A stretch of 64,000 bases of DNA from Shewanella sp. Arc9-LZ (GTDB lineage Bacteria > Pseudomonadota > Gammaproteobacteria > Enterobacterales > Shewanellaceae): contig NZ_CP048031.1 in the NCBI RefSeq assembly GCF_010092445.1, forward strand, positions 4,092,001-4,156,000, given 5' to 3'. The notes beneath the pieces are model-generated. The model was not told where the DNA came from and did no database searches. It saw only the letters and a list, made by a program, of their open reading frames with translations. A program made the translations under genes and the position numbers. Each line of letters begins with the position of its first letter. Within the stretch, counting starts at the first letter, position 1. This document shows positions 9,826 to 20,029 of the stretch, piece by piece.

Positions 9826-10704
9826 TTATTTAACGCTAGATGATTTCATGTACTTGAAGAAATCACCTTCAGGTTCTAACACCATAATGTCATTTTTACC
9901 GGCAAAACTTTCTTTGTATGCTTCTAGGCTACGTAAAAAACTATAAAACTCAGCATCTTTACTGTAAGTATCAGCATAAATTTTTGCCGCTAATGCATCA
10001 CCTTCACCACGAATAGTAAGGGCTTTACGTTCAGCTTCAGCAATCTTTACTGTCACATTGGCATCAATAGTCGCACGGATAATTTCAGCTTGTTCTTTAC
10101 CTTGTGCACGGTGTTCTTTCGCCACAGCTTGACGTTCAGCACGCATACGTTGGTAAATACTAATACTGACATTAGCAGGTAAATTAATTTGCTTTACGCG
10201 CACATCAACTACTTCAATACCGAGATTTTGTGCACTTTCAGAAGCATTTTCTAATGCGTCAGTTTGCAATTCATCACGCTTACCTGAAACAATTTCCTTG
10301 ATTGTGCGACGACCAAATTCAGTACGTAAATCGTTGCTAATTTTGGCTTGTAATAAGCTTTCTGCATTGGCTTTAATACCGCCATTGGTAGAAAGATAGT
10401 ACTTTTCAAAATCACGAATACGCCACTTAACATAAGAGTCGACCATTAAGTCTTTCTTTTCAGAAGTAACAAAACGATCTGCTGCGCCGTCCAATGTTTG
10501 GATACGAGCATCCAGATAGCGAACTTTATCGACTAAAGGTAATTTAAAGTGAAGGCCAGGAGCAAAAACGGTTGTTACGTCACCATCTTTAAGCACCTTA
10601 CCGAAACGTGCAACAATCGCGCGTTCACCTTCGCTTACCACCATCAAAGAGGAAAAACTCACCCCTAAAATGATCACTAGAATGATCAGAGCTAATCTAC
10701 CCAT
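9826..10704 (-). CDS. hflC: Protease modulator HflC
   Basis: 292-residue SPFH/band-7 protein. One N-terminal membrane helix (LALIILVIILGVSFSSLMVV) is followed by the SPFH domain (GERAIVARFGKVL to about residue 200) and a charged helical region. With HflK it forms a periplasmic cage around the FtsH protease and limits degradation of membrane substrates. It starts 2 bases after hflK, and the pair is clearly co-translated. The length is shorter than E. coli HflC (334) because the C-terminal helical part is compact. Confidence 0.95.
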   Translation of the reverse strand: MGRLALIILVIILGVSFSSLMVVSEGERAIVARFGKVLKDGDVTTVFAPGLHFKLPLVDKVRYLDARIQTLDGAADRFVTSEKKDLMVDSYVKWRIRDFEKYYLSTNGGIKANAESLLQAKISNDLRTEFGRRTIKEIVSGKRDELQTDALENASESAQNLGIEVVDVRVKQINLPANVSISIYQRMRAERQAVAKEHRAQGKEQAEIIRATIDANVTVKIAEAERKALTIRGEGDALAAKIYADTYSKDAEFYSFLRSLEAYKESFAGKNDIMVLEPEGDFFKYMKSSSVK

Positions 10705-10706
10705 TG

Positions 10707-11867
10707 TTAGTTCCTCCCTTGGCGATTACGATCTTCGCGGCTGAGACGACCATCTGTTGGCATGCTAGTAATAGGTGTGTCTACACCACTACTAGAAACA
10801 GAATTGATGTGACGTTCTACCTCAGGTTCTACTTGATTGCGCAGACTCTTAGAAGAATCCATCAGCTTATCCAAAGGTAAATACATCAGATTACCGCTAC
10901 TCTTAGTGTCGATAAGAACTTTATTTGTATCAGCCAACACAGATTGCATCGCATCTATGTATAAACGATTTCGGGTTACACCTGGAGCAGCTTTATACTC
11001 AGGTAATAACTTCTCAAATCGAGCGACTTTACCTCTAGCTTCAAGAACTTCACGCTCTTTATAAGCACTAGCTTGTTGTGCCATACGCTCTACTTGACCA
11101 CGCGCTTTGGGTTCGATTTCACGAGCATAAGCTTCAGCTTCGCGAATAAAGCGCTGTTCATCTTCCTGAGCAGAGATAGCATCATCAAATGCATCTTTTA
11201 CTTCTTCTGGAGGACGAGCGGGTAAAAAGTTAACATCACGAATTTCCAAGCCTAATTTATACGGCTCAATAATACGCTCTAACTCAGTCCAAGTATCACG
11301 ACGAATAGCATCACGTCCAGTGGTTAAAATGTCATCCATACGATTATGACCAATGACATAGCGCAACGCACTATCAGTCGCTTCACGTAAACTCGAATTG
11401 GCATCGACTGCACTGTACAAGTATGAATAAGCATCTGATACGCTATATTGAACCACAAGTTCAACATTCACGATATTTTCATCAGATGTCAGCATTCTGC
11501 CAGACGCTGGAATCGAACGGAACGTTTCCACATCAACCATTGTCACATCGTCAATAAAAGTGGCTTTCCAATGTAAACCGGAACTCACTTCACCGATGTG
11601 CTGACCAAAACGGAGTAACACTCCACGCTCAGCTTCTTTAACCGTGTATAAGCCAGACAATGCCCAAATAATTAAGGCAATCACTGCTATTATAATCAGT
11701 AAAGATGAATTAAATGGCTGACCAGTGGCGCTACCGCCTCCCTTGCCACCAAAGCGTTTTGATAGGTTACGAAATACTTCGTCAAGATCTGGTGGCCCTT
11801 TATCGTTACCACCTTTATTTCCCCAAGGGTCTTTGTTCCCCTTGTTACCGGGCTCATTCCAAGCCAT
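10707..11867 (-). CDS. hflK: FtsH protease activity modulator HflK
   Basis: 386-residue partner of HflC. A glycine/asparagine-rich cytoplasmic N-terminus (residues 1-50) precedes one membrane helix (SLLIIIAVIALIIWALSGLY). The SPFH domain follows (TVKEAERGVLLRFG), then a long charged helix (EDEQRFIREAEAYAREIEP) and a polar tail. It modulates FtsH. It lies downstream of hflX in the hfq-hflX-hflK-hflC series that is conserved in Enterobacteria and Shewanella. Confidence 0.95.
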   Translation of the reverse strand: MAWNEPGNKGNKDPWGNKGGNDKGPPDLDEVFRNLSKRFGGKGGGSATGQPFNSSLLIIIAVIALIIWALSGLYTVKEAERGVLLRFGQHIGEVSSGLHWKATFIDDVTMVDVETFRSIPASGRMLTSDENIVNVELVVQYSVSDAYSYLYSAVDANSSLREATDSALRYVIGHNRMDDILTTGRDAIRRDTWTELERIIEPYKLGLEIRDVNFLPARPPEEVKDAFDDAISAQEDEQRFIREAEAYAREIEPKARGQVERMAQQASAYKEREVLEARGKVARFEKLLPEYKAAPGVTRNRLYIDAMQSVLADTNKVLIDTKSSGNLMYLPLDKLMDSSKSLRNQVEPEVERHINSVSSSGVDTPITSMPTDGRLSREDRNRQGRN

Positions 11868-11900
11868 TTAGCACTCCATAATTGGATGAAATAAATGAGA

Positions 11901-13208
11901 TTAACAAGTGGCGTCTACTTCTGAAGGTTCAAAAATAAATGCCTCTAATTCCCCTTGACTCTGTTTAGCTAATCGGCGCCAATTGGCGTCCGATAAACGA
12001 ACAGATAAAATACAGTTCCCCAGATTGTCATACTCTTTCTGCTGTATTGCATCCAGTCGATAAAACTGGCCAAGATAATGTCCTGCTGATGCAGGTATTT
12101 TCAATGTAAGCTCGCAAATCACTTCACCGATTAATTCGGTTATCGCTTTCAGCAGCAAATCAAATCCAATGCGTTTTTGCGCAGAGACCCAAACCCTCTC
12201 AGGTTTACCATCTTCATCGTAATCGATACGAGGCGCGAAATCTTCAAGTAAATCAATCTTATTGCATACAATCAATTGAGTGATTTCATCTGCATCAATT
12301 TCTTCCAATACTCTTTGTACTTGGTCAAAATTTTCAGTCATATTGTCATCAGCACAATCAACGACATGTAAAAGAATTTCAGCTTGTCGAGTTTCTTGTA
12401 ATGTGGCTTTAAATGCTGCGACGAGATCATGAGGTAAATGACGAATAAAGCCAACAGTATCCGCTAAAATCACCGCACCATCAGGTAACGATAATTTACG
12501 CAGTGTCGGATCTAATGTTGCGAATAACTGATCGGCTGCATAAACATCCGATGACGTTAGCGCATTAAATAATGTCGATTTACCCGCATTTGTATAGCCT
12601 ACTAAAGACACAGTCGCTAAATCACTGCGCTTACGAGCTCGTCGGCTTTGCTCACGTTGTTTATCTACTTTATCGAGGCGTCGATTAATATTCTTAATCC
12701 GGCCTCGTAATAAACGTCGGTCTGTTTCGAGCTGGGTCTCACCCGGCCCTCGCATCCCGATACCACCTTTTTGTCGCTCTAAATGAGTCCAACCACGAAT
12801 TAGGCGTGTCGACATGTGGCGCAATTGCGCTAGCTCCACTTGCATCTTACCTTCATGAGTTCTCGCTCGTTGAGCAAAAATATCAAGGATCAACGTAGTT
12901 CGATCTAAGACTCGACACTGACACACCACTTCAAGATTACGCTCTTGAGCTGGACTCAATGCATGATTAAAAATCACTACATTGGCTTCAGTAGCAGCGA
13001 CCATAGCAGCAAGTTCTTCTGCTTTACCGGAACCAATAAAAAACTTTCGGTCCGGCGAGCGTCTGCTGCCAGTAATCACTCCAACAGAGCGAGCACCAGC
13101 AGATTCAACTAACAACTGTAATTCAATTAGATCTTCTCGACGCTCTTCGTCTGAAAAGTCTATATGAACCAATACAGCTGTTTCACCCGCTTCATAACGA
13201 TCAAACAA
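11901..13208 (-). CDS. hflX: Ribosome-associated GTPase HflX
   Basis: 435 residues. The N-terminal nucleotide-binding-like domain and glycine-rich linker (GGIGMRGPGETQLETDRR, residues 148-165) precede the GTPase domain, with P-loop GYTNAGKS at 204-211, DTVGF at 250-254 and NKID further on. HflX splits stalled or heat-damaged ribosomes. The start codon is TTG: MFDRYEAGE matches the known N-terminus of the family, and AAGGAA precedes it. Rare start codons can keep expression low. It lies 20 bases after hfq. Confidence 0.95.
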   Translation of the reverse strand: MFDRYEAGETAVLVHIDFSDEERREDLIELQLLVESAGARSVGVITGSRRSPDRKFFIGSGKAEELAAMVAATEANVVIFNHALSPAQERNLEVVCQCRVLDRTTLILDIFAQRARTHEGKMQVELAQLRHMSTRLIRGWTHLERQKGGIGMRGPGETQLETDRRLLRGRIKNINRRLDKVDKQREQSRRARKRSDLATVSLVGYTNAGKSTLFNALTSSDVYAADQLFATLDPTLRKLSLPDGAVILADTVGFIRHLPHDLVAAFKATLQETRQAEILLHVVDCADDNMTENFDQVQRVLEEIDADEITQLIVCNKIDLLEDFAPRIDYDEDGKPERVWVSAQKRIGFDLLLKAITELIGEVICELTLKIPASAGHYLGQFYRLDAIQQKEYDNLGNCILSVRLSDANWRRLAKQSQGELEAFIFEPSEVDATC

Positions 13209-13228
13209 AAATTATATTCCTTTTCAAA

Positions 13229-13486
13229 TTATTCAGCATCGCTTTCTTCACCATGGGCAGTACCCTGGTGAGCAGAAACATTAAATGGGCGTGCTGGTAC
13301 GACTGTTGAAATAGCGTGTTTGTAAACCATTTGGCTTACAGTATTTTTCAACAAGATAACAAATTGATCGAATGACTCAACTTGGCCTTGTAATTTAATA
13401 CCATTCACTAAATAGATAGAGACTGGTACACGCTCTCGACGCAATGCGTTCAAAAATGGGTCTTGTAAAGATTGCCCCTTAGCCAT
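13229..13486 (-). CDS. hfq: RNA chaperone Hfq
   Basis: 85 residues from the ATG that follows AAGGAAATTGAAA; two codons further upstream are open but not used by the family. Sm1 ([20 protein letters not shown], with FDQFVILL) and Sm2 ([13 protein letters not shown]) are intact. The hexamer pairs small RNAs with mRNAs. The C-terminal tail is short (about 17 residues) compared with E. coli Hfq (102 residues in all). It lies between miaA and hflX as in E. coli. Confidence 0.97.
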   Translation of the reverse strand: MAKGQSLQDPFLNALRRERVPVSIYLVNGIKLQGQVESFDQFVILLKNTVSQMVYKHAISTVVPARPFNVSAHQGTAHGEESDAE

Positions 13487-13569
13487 TTTCAATTTCCTTT
13501 TTTATTTTAAAATATGTTGAATTAAGTTTTATTGTTTAGTTTTAGTATTATACAGCAACAGCTAATAAG

Positions 13570-14496
13570 CTAGCGGCTTTGTCGCATAAGCGTAACTAAA
13601 TTCCCTTCTACACCACTTTCAAGCCACTGTAAATCTGGCCAGCTCCTCAACCATGTTAATTGACGTTTAGCCAATTGCCTAGTGGCTGCGGTAGCTTTTT
13701 CGACCATTGTCGCATGATCAAATTCATTATCTAGGTACTGCCAGCACTGTCTGTAACCAACGCAACGCATAGATGGTAGCTCTAAATGCAAATCATCACG
13801 CGCTTTCAAACGCGCAACTTCTTCGATAAAACCTTGCTCTAACATGATATTAAAACGCTTTGCGATTAACTCATGTAATACTTTTCGATCGTTTGGTGCA
13901 ATAGCAAATTGCACTACATCATACGGCAAAGCGGCTGACTTAGTTTGTGTCAATTCAGTCATTGTTTTGCCACTGATCCGATAAACCTCTAAAGCCCGCG
14001 ACAATCGTTGTGGATCGTTAGGATGAATTCTTTCTCCAGCAACAGGGTCAATATTACACAATTCTTGATGCAGCGCATCCCAACCCTCGGTTTGCGCTTG
14101 CGCTAATATTTGTTGCCTAATAGCTTCATCAGCACTGGGTAAAGGTGATAAGCCTTCTAACAATGCCTTAAAATACATCATGGTGCCACCCACGAGTAAA
14201 GGGGTCTTACCACGGCTAATAATGTCTTCGATAGCCAATAATGCATCACGGCGAAAATCTGCCGCGGAATAACTTTCGCTAGGGTCAAGAATATCAATTA
14301 ATTTATGCGGAGCCATTTCCAGCTCTTCAGCACTGGGTTTAGCAGACCCTATATTCATATCACGATAGATCAACGCAGAATCTACTGAGATAATTTCACA
14401 ATTATATTGAGTTGCCATATCAATGGCTAATGCCGTTTTGCCTGAGGCGGTAGGCCCCATTAAAAAAATCACTTTCGGCTTATCGACACTATTCAC
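13570..14496 (-). CDS. miaA: tRNA dimethylallyltransferase MiaA
   Basis: 308 residues. It adds the isopentenyl group to N6 of A37 in tRNAs that read codons starting with U. The P-loop GPTASGKT is at residues 14-21, followed by the [16 protein letters not shown] and [19 protein letters not shown] signatures. The start is GTG, one base after the mutL stop (TAACGTG), with the ribosome-binding site inside mutL, so expression is coupled to mutL. Confidence 0.96.
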   Translation of the reverse strand: MNSVDKPKVIFLMGPTASGKTALAIDMATQYNCEIISVDSALIYRDMNIGSAKPSAEELEMAPHKLIDILDPSESYSAADFRRDALLAIEDIISRGKTPLLVGGTMMYFKALLEGLSPLPSADEAIRQQILAQAQTEGWDALHQELCNIDPVAGERIHPNDPQRLSRALEVYRISGKTMTELTQTKSAALPYDVVQFAIAPNDRKVLHELIAKRFNIMLEQGFIEEVARLKARDDLHLELPSMRCVGYRQCWQYLDNEFDHATMVEKATAATRQLAKRQLTWLRSWPDLQWLESGVEGNLVTLMRQSR

Positions 14497-14497
14497 G

Positions 14498-16360
14498 TTA
14501 ATTATCTTTCATCCAATTTTGCCAAGGCATTATGCGCTCTTGGTCATAACAAGTTTGTTGCGTTTCATCGTCAAGTGAACAAAATTGCAGCCATAAAGCT
14601 TGAGCTGGCTCAAATTGCGATAAACTTTGTTGTGCCAACCAACCTACGATAGCGCTTTCTGTAGGTTGCTCTAATTGTATCCATTGCAGTAACTCTGGGA
14701 TCACAATAGCAAGTTGGCATTCCCTCAAATATGGGGGCACTTTTTTAATAATCAACTGTTGGAAGCGAATTGTTAATTCAATACCCATTTGACGCAGTAA
14801 TTGATCACGAGCGGCTAAGGTTTCTATCCAGTCCAAATCTGCGGCTAAAGACACAGGCATTAGTAAAGGTTGCGACACTAAACCGTTAGCTAATTTGGTT
14901 GCTATGTCTTTCTTTCTTACTGCCAATAACACGGTTTTTATCGACAGTAATGACAGCTTATCATCTTTACAGATAACCCAATGCTCACCCGCTAATAACG
15001 GCGGCATGGCAACTTGATGTACAGCCTCGTTAACATAGGATACCGCGCTATTCATCGGGGTATGCAACAACTGCCCATAATTAGCAATAGCGGTTTTCGT
15101 CTGGGCAGATGAAGATGCACCAGAAGGCTTTGTACCATAACTAGGCTTAATTGCAGCTGAATAGCCACCAGATGAGCCATTTGTCTTACCAGGTACATGC
15201 ATCGAACCAAATTGACTAACGCTGTTAATCGTCTTACTCGAACCATGATTAAGTGTAAAAATGTCTTCTGTGGTATCGGCCACTTTCGCATCATGCATCA
15301 TGTTTGATTCGGTGTGCATTGTTACAACAGTATCATGATGTTCTAATTCATCTGATAAAGGTAACAAAGGCATTTCGACTAATGCCGATTGCACCGCTTG
15401 TAAAATAAAGTCATGTACATAACGAGATTGATGAAACCGCACTTCATGCTTAGCAGGATGAACATTGACATCTACTTGATGTGGGTCAAGTGATAACATC
15501 AACACATAGCCCGGCTGATGTTCAATACCATATTCAGCAAATGCTTGTTTTACGGCATGGTTAACCAATCGGTCTCTAATTAAGCGTCCGTTGACATAAA
15601 AAAAGTTGGTATCGGTGATAACAGTGTCTTGTGGCGACTGCAGATAACCCGTTAATAATAAATCATCGTGTTCACAAGCAATGCTCAATGCCTGTTCAGC
15701 AAAAGCTCTGCCACAAATTTGCGCCAAACGTTGTTGAGTTTGAATGTCAGTATTAGCAGGACGATACTGACGTACTAACTTACCATTGTGTGTCAGGGTA
15801 AAGTGAATATCGCTACGAACAATGGCTATGCGCTTTAACCACTCATCTATATGAGTAAATTCAGTTTTATCACTTTTTAAAAAACGGCGTCTGGCGGGAG
15901 TATTAAAAAATAAATCGACCACATCAATAGTCGAGCCTTGAGGATGCGCAGCAGGAGTCACTTTCACGTCCATTTGCGAGCCTTCAGCATAGGCCTGCCA
16001 AGCTTCAGATTGCTCTGCAGTTTTCGACGTTAATGTTAATCGCGACACCGAACTAATACTGGCCAAGGCCTCGCCCCGAAAACCAAAGCTTAAAATAGCT
16101 TCGAGGTCATCGAGCGTATGTACTTTTGAGGTTGCGTGACGCGATAACGCCAATGCCAACTCATCTTTAGGAATACCCGCACCATTATCGCGAATACGAA
16201 TAAGCTTGCTGCCGCCTTTGTCGATATCAATATCAACTCTAGTCGCACCAGCATCTAAACTGTTTTCAACCAGTTCTTTGACCACCGAAGCCGGACGTTC
16301 CACTACTTCACCGGCTGCGATTTGGTTTGCAAGTTGAGGTGGTAGCAGCTGAATCGCCAT
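14498..16360 (-). CDS. mutL: DNA mismatch repair protein MutL
   Basis: 620 residues. The N-terminal GHKL ATPase carries [20 protein letters not shown] and [12 protein letters not shown] serine/glycine/threonine-rich linker (about residues 340-430) leads to the C-terminal dimerisation domain. It couples MutS recognition to MutH and UvrD. The C-terminal domain shows no clear DQHA(X)2E(X)4E endonuclease motif, as expected for a MutH-containing gammaproteobacterium. It sits 1 base after amiB and 1 base before miaA. Confidence 0.96.
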   Translation of the reverse strand: MAIQLLPPQLANQIAAGEVVERPASVVKELVENSLDAGATRVDIDIDKGGSKLIRIRDNGAGIPKDELALALSRHATSKVHTLDDLEAILSFGFRGEALASISSVSRLTLTSKTAEQSEAWQAYAEGSQMDVKVTPAAHPQGSTIDVVDLFFNTPARRRFLKSDKTEFTHIDEWLKRIAIVRSDIHFTLTHNGKLVRQYRPANTDIQTQQRLAQICGRAFAEQALSIACEHDDLLLTGYLQSPQDTVITDTNFFYVNGRLIRDRLVNHAVKQAFAEYGIEHQPGYVLMLSLDPHQVDVNVHPAKHEVRFHQSRYVHDFILQAVQSALVEMPLLPLSDELEHHDTVVTMHTESNMMHDAKVADTTEDIFTLNHGSSKTINSVSQFGSMHVPGKTNGSSGGYSAAIKPSYGTKPSGASSSAQTKTAIANYGQLLHTPMNSAVSYVNEAVHQVAMPPLLAGEHWVICKDDKLSLLSIKTVLLAVRKKDIATKLANGLVSQPLLMPVSLAADLDWIETLAARDQLLRQMGIELTIRFQQLIIKKVPPYLRECQLAIVIPELLQWIQLEQPTESAIVGWLAQQSLSQFEPAQALWLQFCSLDDETQQTCYDQERIMPWQNWMKDN

Positions 16361-16361
16361 A

Positions 16362-17705
16362 TTAAGCCCTTGGGATCACAAGATGTTGACCAACACGAAC
16401 CACGTCTGACTTCAAGTTATTAGCCTGCTTTAAACGTGAAATAGAAACGCGGTATCGCTGAGCGATAACAGACAATGACTCACCACGTTGCACTTTATGC
16501 TTTTGTGTTTGCGAGCTGTCAGAGCGTGTTTTAGCAATCAAAGTATCACTGGGCGCATTACTAGCAAAATAACGTTGCACCCCTGAATGGATGGCGCGGG
16601 CTATCTTTTCTTGATGCGCTGGGTTTCTTAGTAAACGCTCTTCTTGTGGATTAGAAATAAAACCTGTTTCCACCAGAATTGAAGGAATATCCGGCGATTT
16701 TAGTACCGCCAAACTAGCAGCTTCTGGTTTATGTTTATGTAATTTGGTAACACTGTTGAGATCTTTTAATACATCGCCAGCAATAGAATTACTTATTGCC
16801 ATAGAACTATTCATCGACATATCTAAAAGGGTCATGGCTAAATATTGTTCGCTATCAGAGTTTTGAATAATTTCTCCAGCACCCCCTAATAACTCAGAGT
16901 GCTTCTCTTTTTGCTCAAGCCAACGACCAATTTCAGTATTTGCACGGCGCATAGATAATACCCAAACAGAAGCGCCCTGAGGCTGAGGAGAAGTAAATGC
17001 ATCTGCATGAATTGAAATCAATAAATCTGCTTTAATATTACGCGCCAGCTCAGAGCGTTTATTTGGATGAATATAATAATCACCACGCCTCGTCATCACA
17101 GCACGCATTCCTGCTGTTTGATTAATTTTGCTGGCTAAACGCGTTGCAATTTCCATCACCACACGCTTTTCGTAAGTCCCAGAGGGGCCAATTGAGCCAG
17201 GATCTTCACCACCGTGTCCAGCATCAATGGCGATCACAATATCTCTAGATGACTGATTAGCAGAGCGACTGACCGTATTCACCGTTGGCGACTCGCCGTT
17301 AGAATCTTCTAAATCGACGACAAGGCGGTTGCCATAAGGAGCGGTTGGAGGCAATGTAAACAGACTGGACTTTACCGGTTTAGTTAAATCCATAACCAGA
17401 CGCAATACACCTTTTTTAGGTGGAGAGCTAAAGCGTATCTTTTTGATAATTTTACTATTATTAGCTATTTTATCTAAATTAATCTTGGCGCCAGTATCTT
17501 GAATATCGACCACTAAACGATGAGGACCGGTTAAGGTAAAGCTGTCATAATTAGGTGATTGAGTTAAATCGAACACCACTCGCGTCGATTCTGGGGCAGC
17601 CCAAATGCGCACGCTATCAAGTTGGTTGGCAGCCCAAACCACATTAGACTGCAAAAACAACAGCATGAATACTACAGAGGTAAAAAACGTATTTTTTAAA
17701 GTCAT
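16362..17705 (-). CDS. amiB: N-acetylmuramoyl-L-alanine amidase AmiB-type
   Basis: 447 residues. A signal peptide (about residues 1-25) leads to an AMIN domain (residues 28-130, peptidoglycan/septal targeting). The Amidase_3 zinc domain has [34 protein letters not shown] and [14 protein letters not shown]. One C-terminal LysM repeat ([18 protein letters not shown]) completes it. It cleaves the amide bond between muramic acid and the stem peptide during daughter-cell separation. The C-terminal LysM distinguishes it from E. coli AmiC. It lies in the tsaE-amiB-mutL cluster. Confidence 0.95.
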   Translation of the reverse strand: MTLKNTFFTSVVFMLLFLQSNVVWAANQLDSVRIWAAPESTRVVFDLTQSPNYDSFTLTGPHRLVVDIQDTGAKINLDKIANNSKIIKKIRFSSPPKKGVLRLVMDLTKPVKSSLFTLPPTAPYGNRLVVDLEDSNGESPTVNTVSRSANQSSRDIVIAIDAGHGGEDPGSIGPSGTYEKRVVMEIATRLASKINQTAGMRAVMTRRGDYYIHPNKRSELARNIKADLLISIHADAFTSPQPQGASVWVLSMRRANTEIGRWLEQKEKHSELLGGAGEIIQNSDSEQYLAMTLLDMSMNSSMAISNSIAGDVLKDLNSVTKLHKHKPEAASLAVLKSPDIPSILVETGFISNPQEERLLRNPAHQEKIARAIHSGVQRYFASNAPSDTLIAKTRSDSSQTQKHKVQRGESLSVIAQRYRVSISRLKQANNLKSDVVRVGQHLVIPRA

Positions 17706-17707
17706 TA

Positions 17708-18166
17708 TTATTTTATTTTATTTATAATTGCCTGCCCAGCAGGGGATAAGCCTTGTAATTCAATTTGTCTTTGAGATTCTTTATAACGCAAATGCAAATG
17801 GATGTCAGCCTCAGGGAGTAATCCATGACCATTATTAGGCCATTCAACTAGACACACACTTCTGTCAGTAAAATAATCACGGATACCCATATACTCGAGT
17901 TCTTCTGGGTCAGCTAATCGATATAGGTCAAAATGAAATACATCCATATCATTAAATTCATAGGGCTCGACCAAGGTGTATGTCGGACTTTTCACCGCGC
18001 CTTGATGACCTAAACTTTGAATAATGCCTCGACTAAACGTTGTTTTACCCGCCCCTAAATCCCCCGTAAGATAAATAGTGAGTGGCGGCTTTATCCACTG
18101 TGCAATTTGTTGTCCAAGGGCAACAGTAGCTTGTTCATTTTCAAGGGTTTTAAACAGCGATGTCAT
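17708..18166 (-). CDS. tsaE: tRNA threonylcarbamoyladenosine biosynthesis ATPase TsaE
   Basis: 152 residues. The P-loop [14 protein letters not shown] is followed by [12 protein letters not shown] and [18 protein letters not shown]; the acidic motif and VEWPNNG are typical. It works with TsaB and TsaD in making t6A37 on ANN-decoding tRNAs. It is the first gene of the leftward tsaE-amiB-mutL-miaA-hfq-hflXKC series. Unlike E. coli, it is not preceded by nnr. Confidence 0.95.
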   Translation of the reverse strand: MTSLFKTLENEQATVALGQQIAQWIKPPLTIYLTGDLGAGKTTFSRGIIQSLGHQGAVKSPTYTLVEPYEFNDMDVFHFDLYRLADPEELEYMGIRDYFTDRSVCLVEWPNNGHGLLPEADIHLHLRYKESQRQIELQGLSPAGQAIINKIK

Positions 18167-18264
18167 GTGTAAAGTCAGCTTCCATAAAAAAGAGATACAA
18201 GAATGCTAAATATACCAGAAGTTACCGGGGAACTCCCACTGTTATAGTGGTTATTTTTTGTTAA

Positions 18265-18294
18265 TAAAAAAACCAGCTACTGGGAATAGCTGGC
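18265..18294 (-). terminator. Rho-independent terminator after the helical protein gene
   Basis: Stem CCAGCTA / TAGCTGG is followed, in the minus direction, by seven T. It separates the 18339-18794 gene from tsaE, so that gene is monocistronic. Confidence 0.75.
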
Positions 18295-18338
18295 AAAATC
18301 ACACTTCAGGAAGTTATATTAAAATTTCAACGCCTCGT

Positions 18339-18794
18339 TTAAATGTCATCCATACGGATGGTGCTATGAACTAAACGTTTTTGTTGAGTTTGTGCAACAC
18401 GGACTAAGTCCATTAATGCACTTTTAATTTCATCAGTTGGGCTACTAATAGCTGTTTTTTCTAGTAACGCGATTAAGCGGTTTTCTAGGTCTAAATGCAA
18501 TTCAAGCACTTCGTCTTCTTTCATATTGGCAGGGAGTGACGTTTCATTGCAACGCTTGCTAAAATCTTCAAAAGTAATGTCTTTATACCAAGTATTTAAT
18601 ATTCTTGATGGTGCATCTTCAATATAGCTTTCTAACGTTTCGTAAATATGTCTTTGGTGTTGTTGAAAATAAGTCAACATCATCTTAACTCGAGAGGAAT
18701 CCGCATTACGATCTAAGCGCTTATATAATTTCTCCATATCGAGATGGCAATTAGCAACGTAATCAAGTAGCTCACTTAGTTGTTGGATCCGCAT
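18339..18794 (-). CDS. Uncharacterised all-helical protein
   Basis: I do not recognise this 151-residue protein as a named family. The ATG follows GAGGTGA at ideal spacing (MRIQQLSELLDYVANCH); a GTG three codons upstream is less likely. It has no signal peptide and no membrane helix. The sequence is rich in long amphipathic helices with scattered His and Glu residues (LTYFQQHQRHIYETLESYIE and ELHLDLENRLIALLE), a pattern seen in four-helix ferritin-like or DUF2383-like proteins, but no metal-binding E-x2-H motif is convincing. It has its own terminator and lies between the tRNA-Gly region and tsaE, where E. coli has queG and nnr. Confidence 0.7.
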   Translation of the reverse strand: MRIQQLSELLDYVANCHLDMEKLYKRLDRNADSSRVKMMLTYFQQHQRHIYETLESYIEDAPSRILNTWYKDITFEDFSKRCNETSLPANMKEDEVLELHLDLENRLIALLEKTAISSPTDEIKSALMDLVRVAQTQQKRLVHSTIRMDDI

Positions 18795-19060
18795 AAAACT
18801 CACCTCGTTTAAAGCCCTAACTTCTTAGGAAAATCTATCTTGAGTTGATTATCAAAGATTACAACGGTAAATGATTTGAAGCAGATCATGTTTTACTTCA
18901 CCAATATGCGCTTACTTTAGAGATCCATGAAGAAGTGAGTACTAGATCACTTATTTGTTGATTGCAAAAAGATTTGCTCAAACACAAATGATGCAAATTT
19001 ATTAAAATAATAAGGTTCAGACTGAATTAGACTCGGATTGATGGCTATTAAAAAATGTAG

Positions 19061-19172
19061 ATCGAGCTATACGTTTCTCAATAATGGTTCGAACGGATGA
19101 TCGCTTTATGACGTCTAGCTTGGCAATCAAAAGGTAGCGCATAGTCTAAAAGCGCAACTGAGCTAATGTCGC
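19061..19172 (-). pseudogene. Decayed tRNA-Gly copy A
   Basis: The most diverged of the leftward copies. The T-arm core (GGTTCGAAC), the anticodon-region TTGGCAA and the D-arm/acceptor CAACTGAGCTAATGTCGC (plus-strand letters) survive in the right order, but extra bases separate them and the 3' acceptor is unrecognisable. It cannot fold as a tRNA. Confidence 0.6.
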
Positions 19173-19238
19173 TGTAGTTATTCGTAAGATTTAGAACAAA
19201 GAAGATTTGGAGCAAATAGGATTAAGAAGGAAGTGATT

Positions 19239-19356
19239 TGGAGCGACGTTTCTTTATAAATAAAGAGGGGTTCGAACTGATGACCGCTTTATGACGTCTA
19301 GCTTGGCAAACAAAAAGGTATCGCATTTTCTAAAAGCGCAACTGAGCTAATGTTGT
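19239..19356 (-). pseudogene. Decayed tRNA-Gly copy B
   Basis: This copy keeps the CCA-bearing 3' end (TGGAGCGAC on plus), the T-loop, the GCC anticodon neighbourhood and the D-arm. Insertions in the T-stem (an AT-rich palindrome around TTTATAAATAAA), the anticodon arm and the D-loop break the cloverleaf. It starts exactly 154 bases before copy C. Confidence 0.65.
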
Positions 19357-19392
19357 ATTTTAAACTAGGGATTTCAAACTAGGGAAGTGATT

Positions 19393-19510
19393 TGGAGCGA
19401 CGTTTCTTTATAAATAAAGAGTGGTTCGAACTGATGACCGCTTTATGACGTCTAGCTTGGCAAACAAAAAGGTATCGTATTTTCTAAAAGCGCAACTGAC
19501 CTAATGTTGT
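19393..19510 (-). pseudogene. Decayed tRNA-Gly copy C
   Basis: Nearly identical to copy B, including the same insertions, and offset by 154 bases. It is therefore a tandem duplicate of an already broken gene rather than an independent decay. Confidence 0.65.
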
Positions 19511-19546
19511 ATTTTAAACTAGGAATTTCAAACTAGGGAAGTGATT

Positions 19547-19650
19547 TGGAGCGACGTTTCTTTTAACAAAAAGAGGTTCGAACTGATGACCTATACCTTG
19601 GCAAAAAAAAGGTATCGCATTTTCTAAAAGCGCAACTGAGCTAATATTGT
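19547..19650 (-). pseudogene. Decayed tRNA-Gly copy D (intermediate)
   Basis: Starts 154 bases after copy C. It has the intact anticodon stem (ATACC / GGTAT) but a loop expanded by a run of T on the minus strand, plus the same D-loop insertion and 3' acceptor change as copies B and C. It is intermediate between the intact tRNAs and copies B and C. Confidence 0.65.
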
Positions 19651-19672
19651 ATTTTAAACTAGGCAAGTGATT

Positions 19673-19748
19673 TGGAGCGACATATCAGGTTCGAACTGAT
19701 GACCTATACCTTGGCAAGGTATCGCTCTACCAACTGAGCTAATGTCGC
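19673..19748 (-). tRNA. tRNA-Gly (GCC), intact copy 1
   Basis: 76 bases including an encoded CCA. Acceptor GCGACAT pairs with ATGTCGC, the discriminator is T, the D-arm is AGCTCAGTTGGTAGAGC, the anticodon loop is TTGCCAA with GCC (glycine), and the T-loop is GTTCGAAC. It decodes GGC and GGU. All three intact copies are identical, which suggests gene conversion or recent duplication. Confidence 0.97.
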
Positions 19749-19776
19749 GTACTGTTTGCTTCATTGTAACAATCAA

Positions 19777-19819
19777 CAAGGTATCGTCTTTCAACCTATG
19801 CCAACTGAGCTAATGTCGC
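19777..19819 (-). pseudogene. Partial tRNA-Gly 5'-half remnant 1
   Basis: On the minus strand the first about 19 bases of tRNA-Gly (GCGACATTAGCTCAGTTGG) are followed by a foreign 14-base stretch, then CGATACCTTG, then spacer. The anticodon, T-arm and 3' end are missing. It is one of three nearly identical 71-base units. Confidence 0.7.
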
Positions 19820-19841
19820 ATTACAAAATCATGTAGAAAAT

Positions 19842-19917
19842 TGGAGCGACATATCAGGTTCGAACTGATGACCTATACCTTGGCAAGGTATCGCTCTACC
19901 AACTGAGCTAATGTCGC
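19842..19917 (-). tRNA. tRNA-Gly (GCC), intact copy 2
   Basis: Same 76-base sequence as copy 1, with anticodon GCC and encoded CCA. It lies between a partial remnant and copy 3. Confidence 0.97.
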
Positions 19918-19953
19918 ACATATTTCACTTTCTTTTAAAATCATACAGAAATT

Positions 19954-20029
19954 TGGAGCGACATATCAGGTTCGAACTGATGACCTATACCTTGGCAAGG
20001 TATCGCTCTACCAACTGAGCTAATGTCGC
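19954..20029 (-). tRNA. tRNA-Gly (GCC), intact copy 3
   Basis: Same 76-base sequence as copies 1 and 2. It is the first complete tRNA downstream of the promoter near 20240. Confidence 0.97.
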
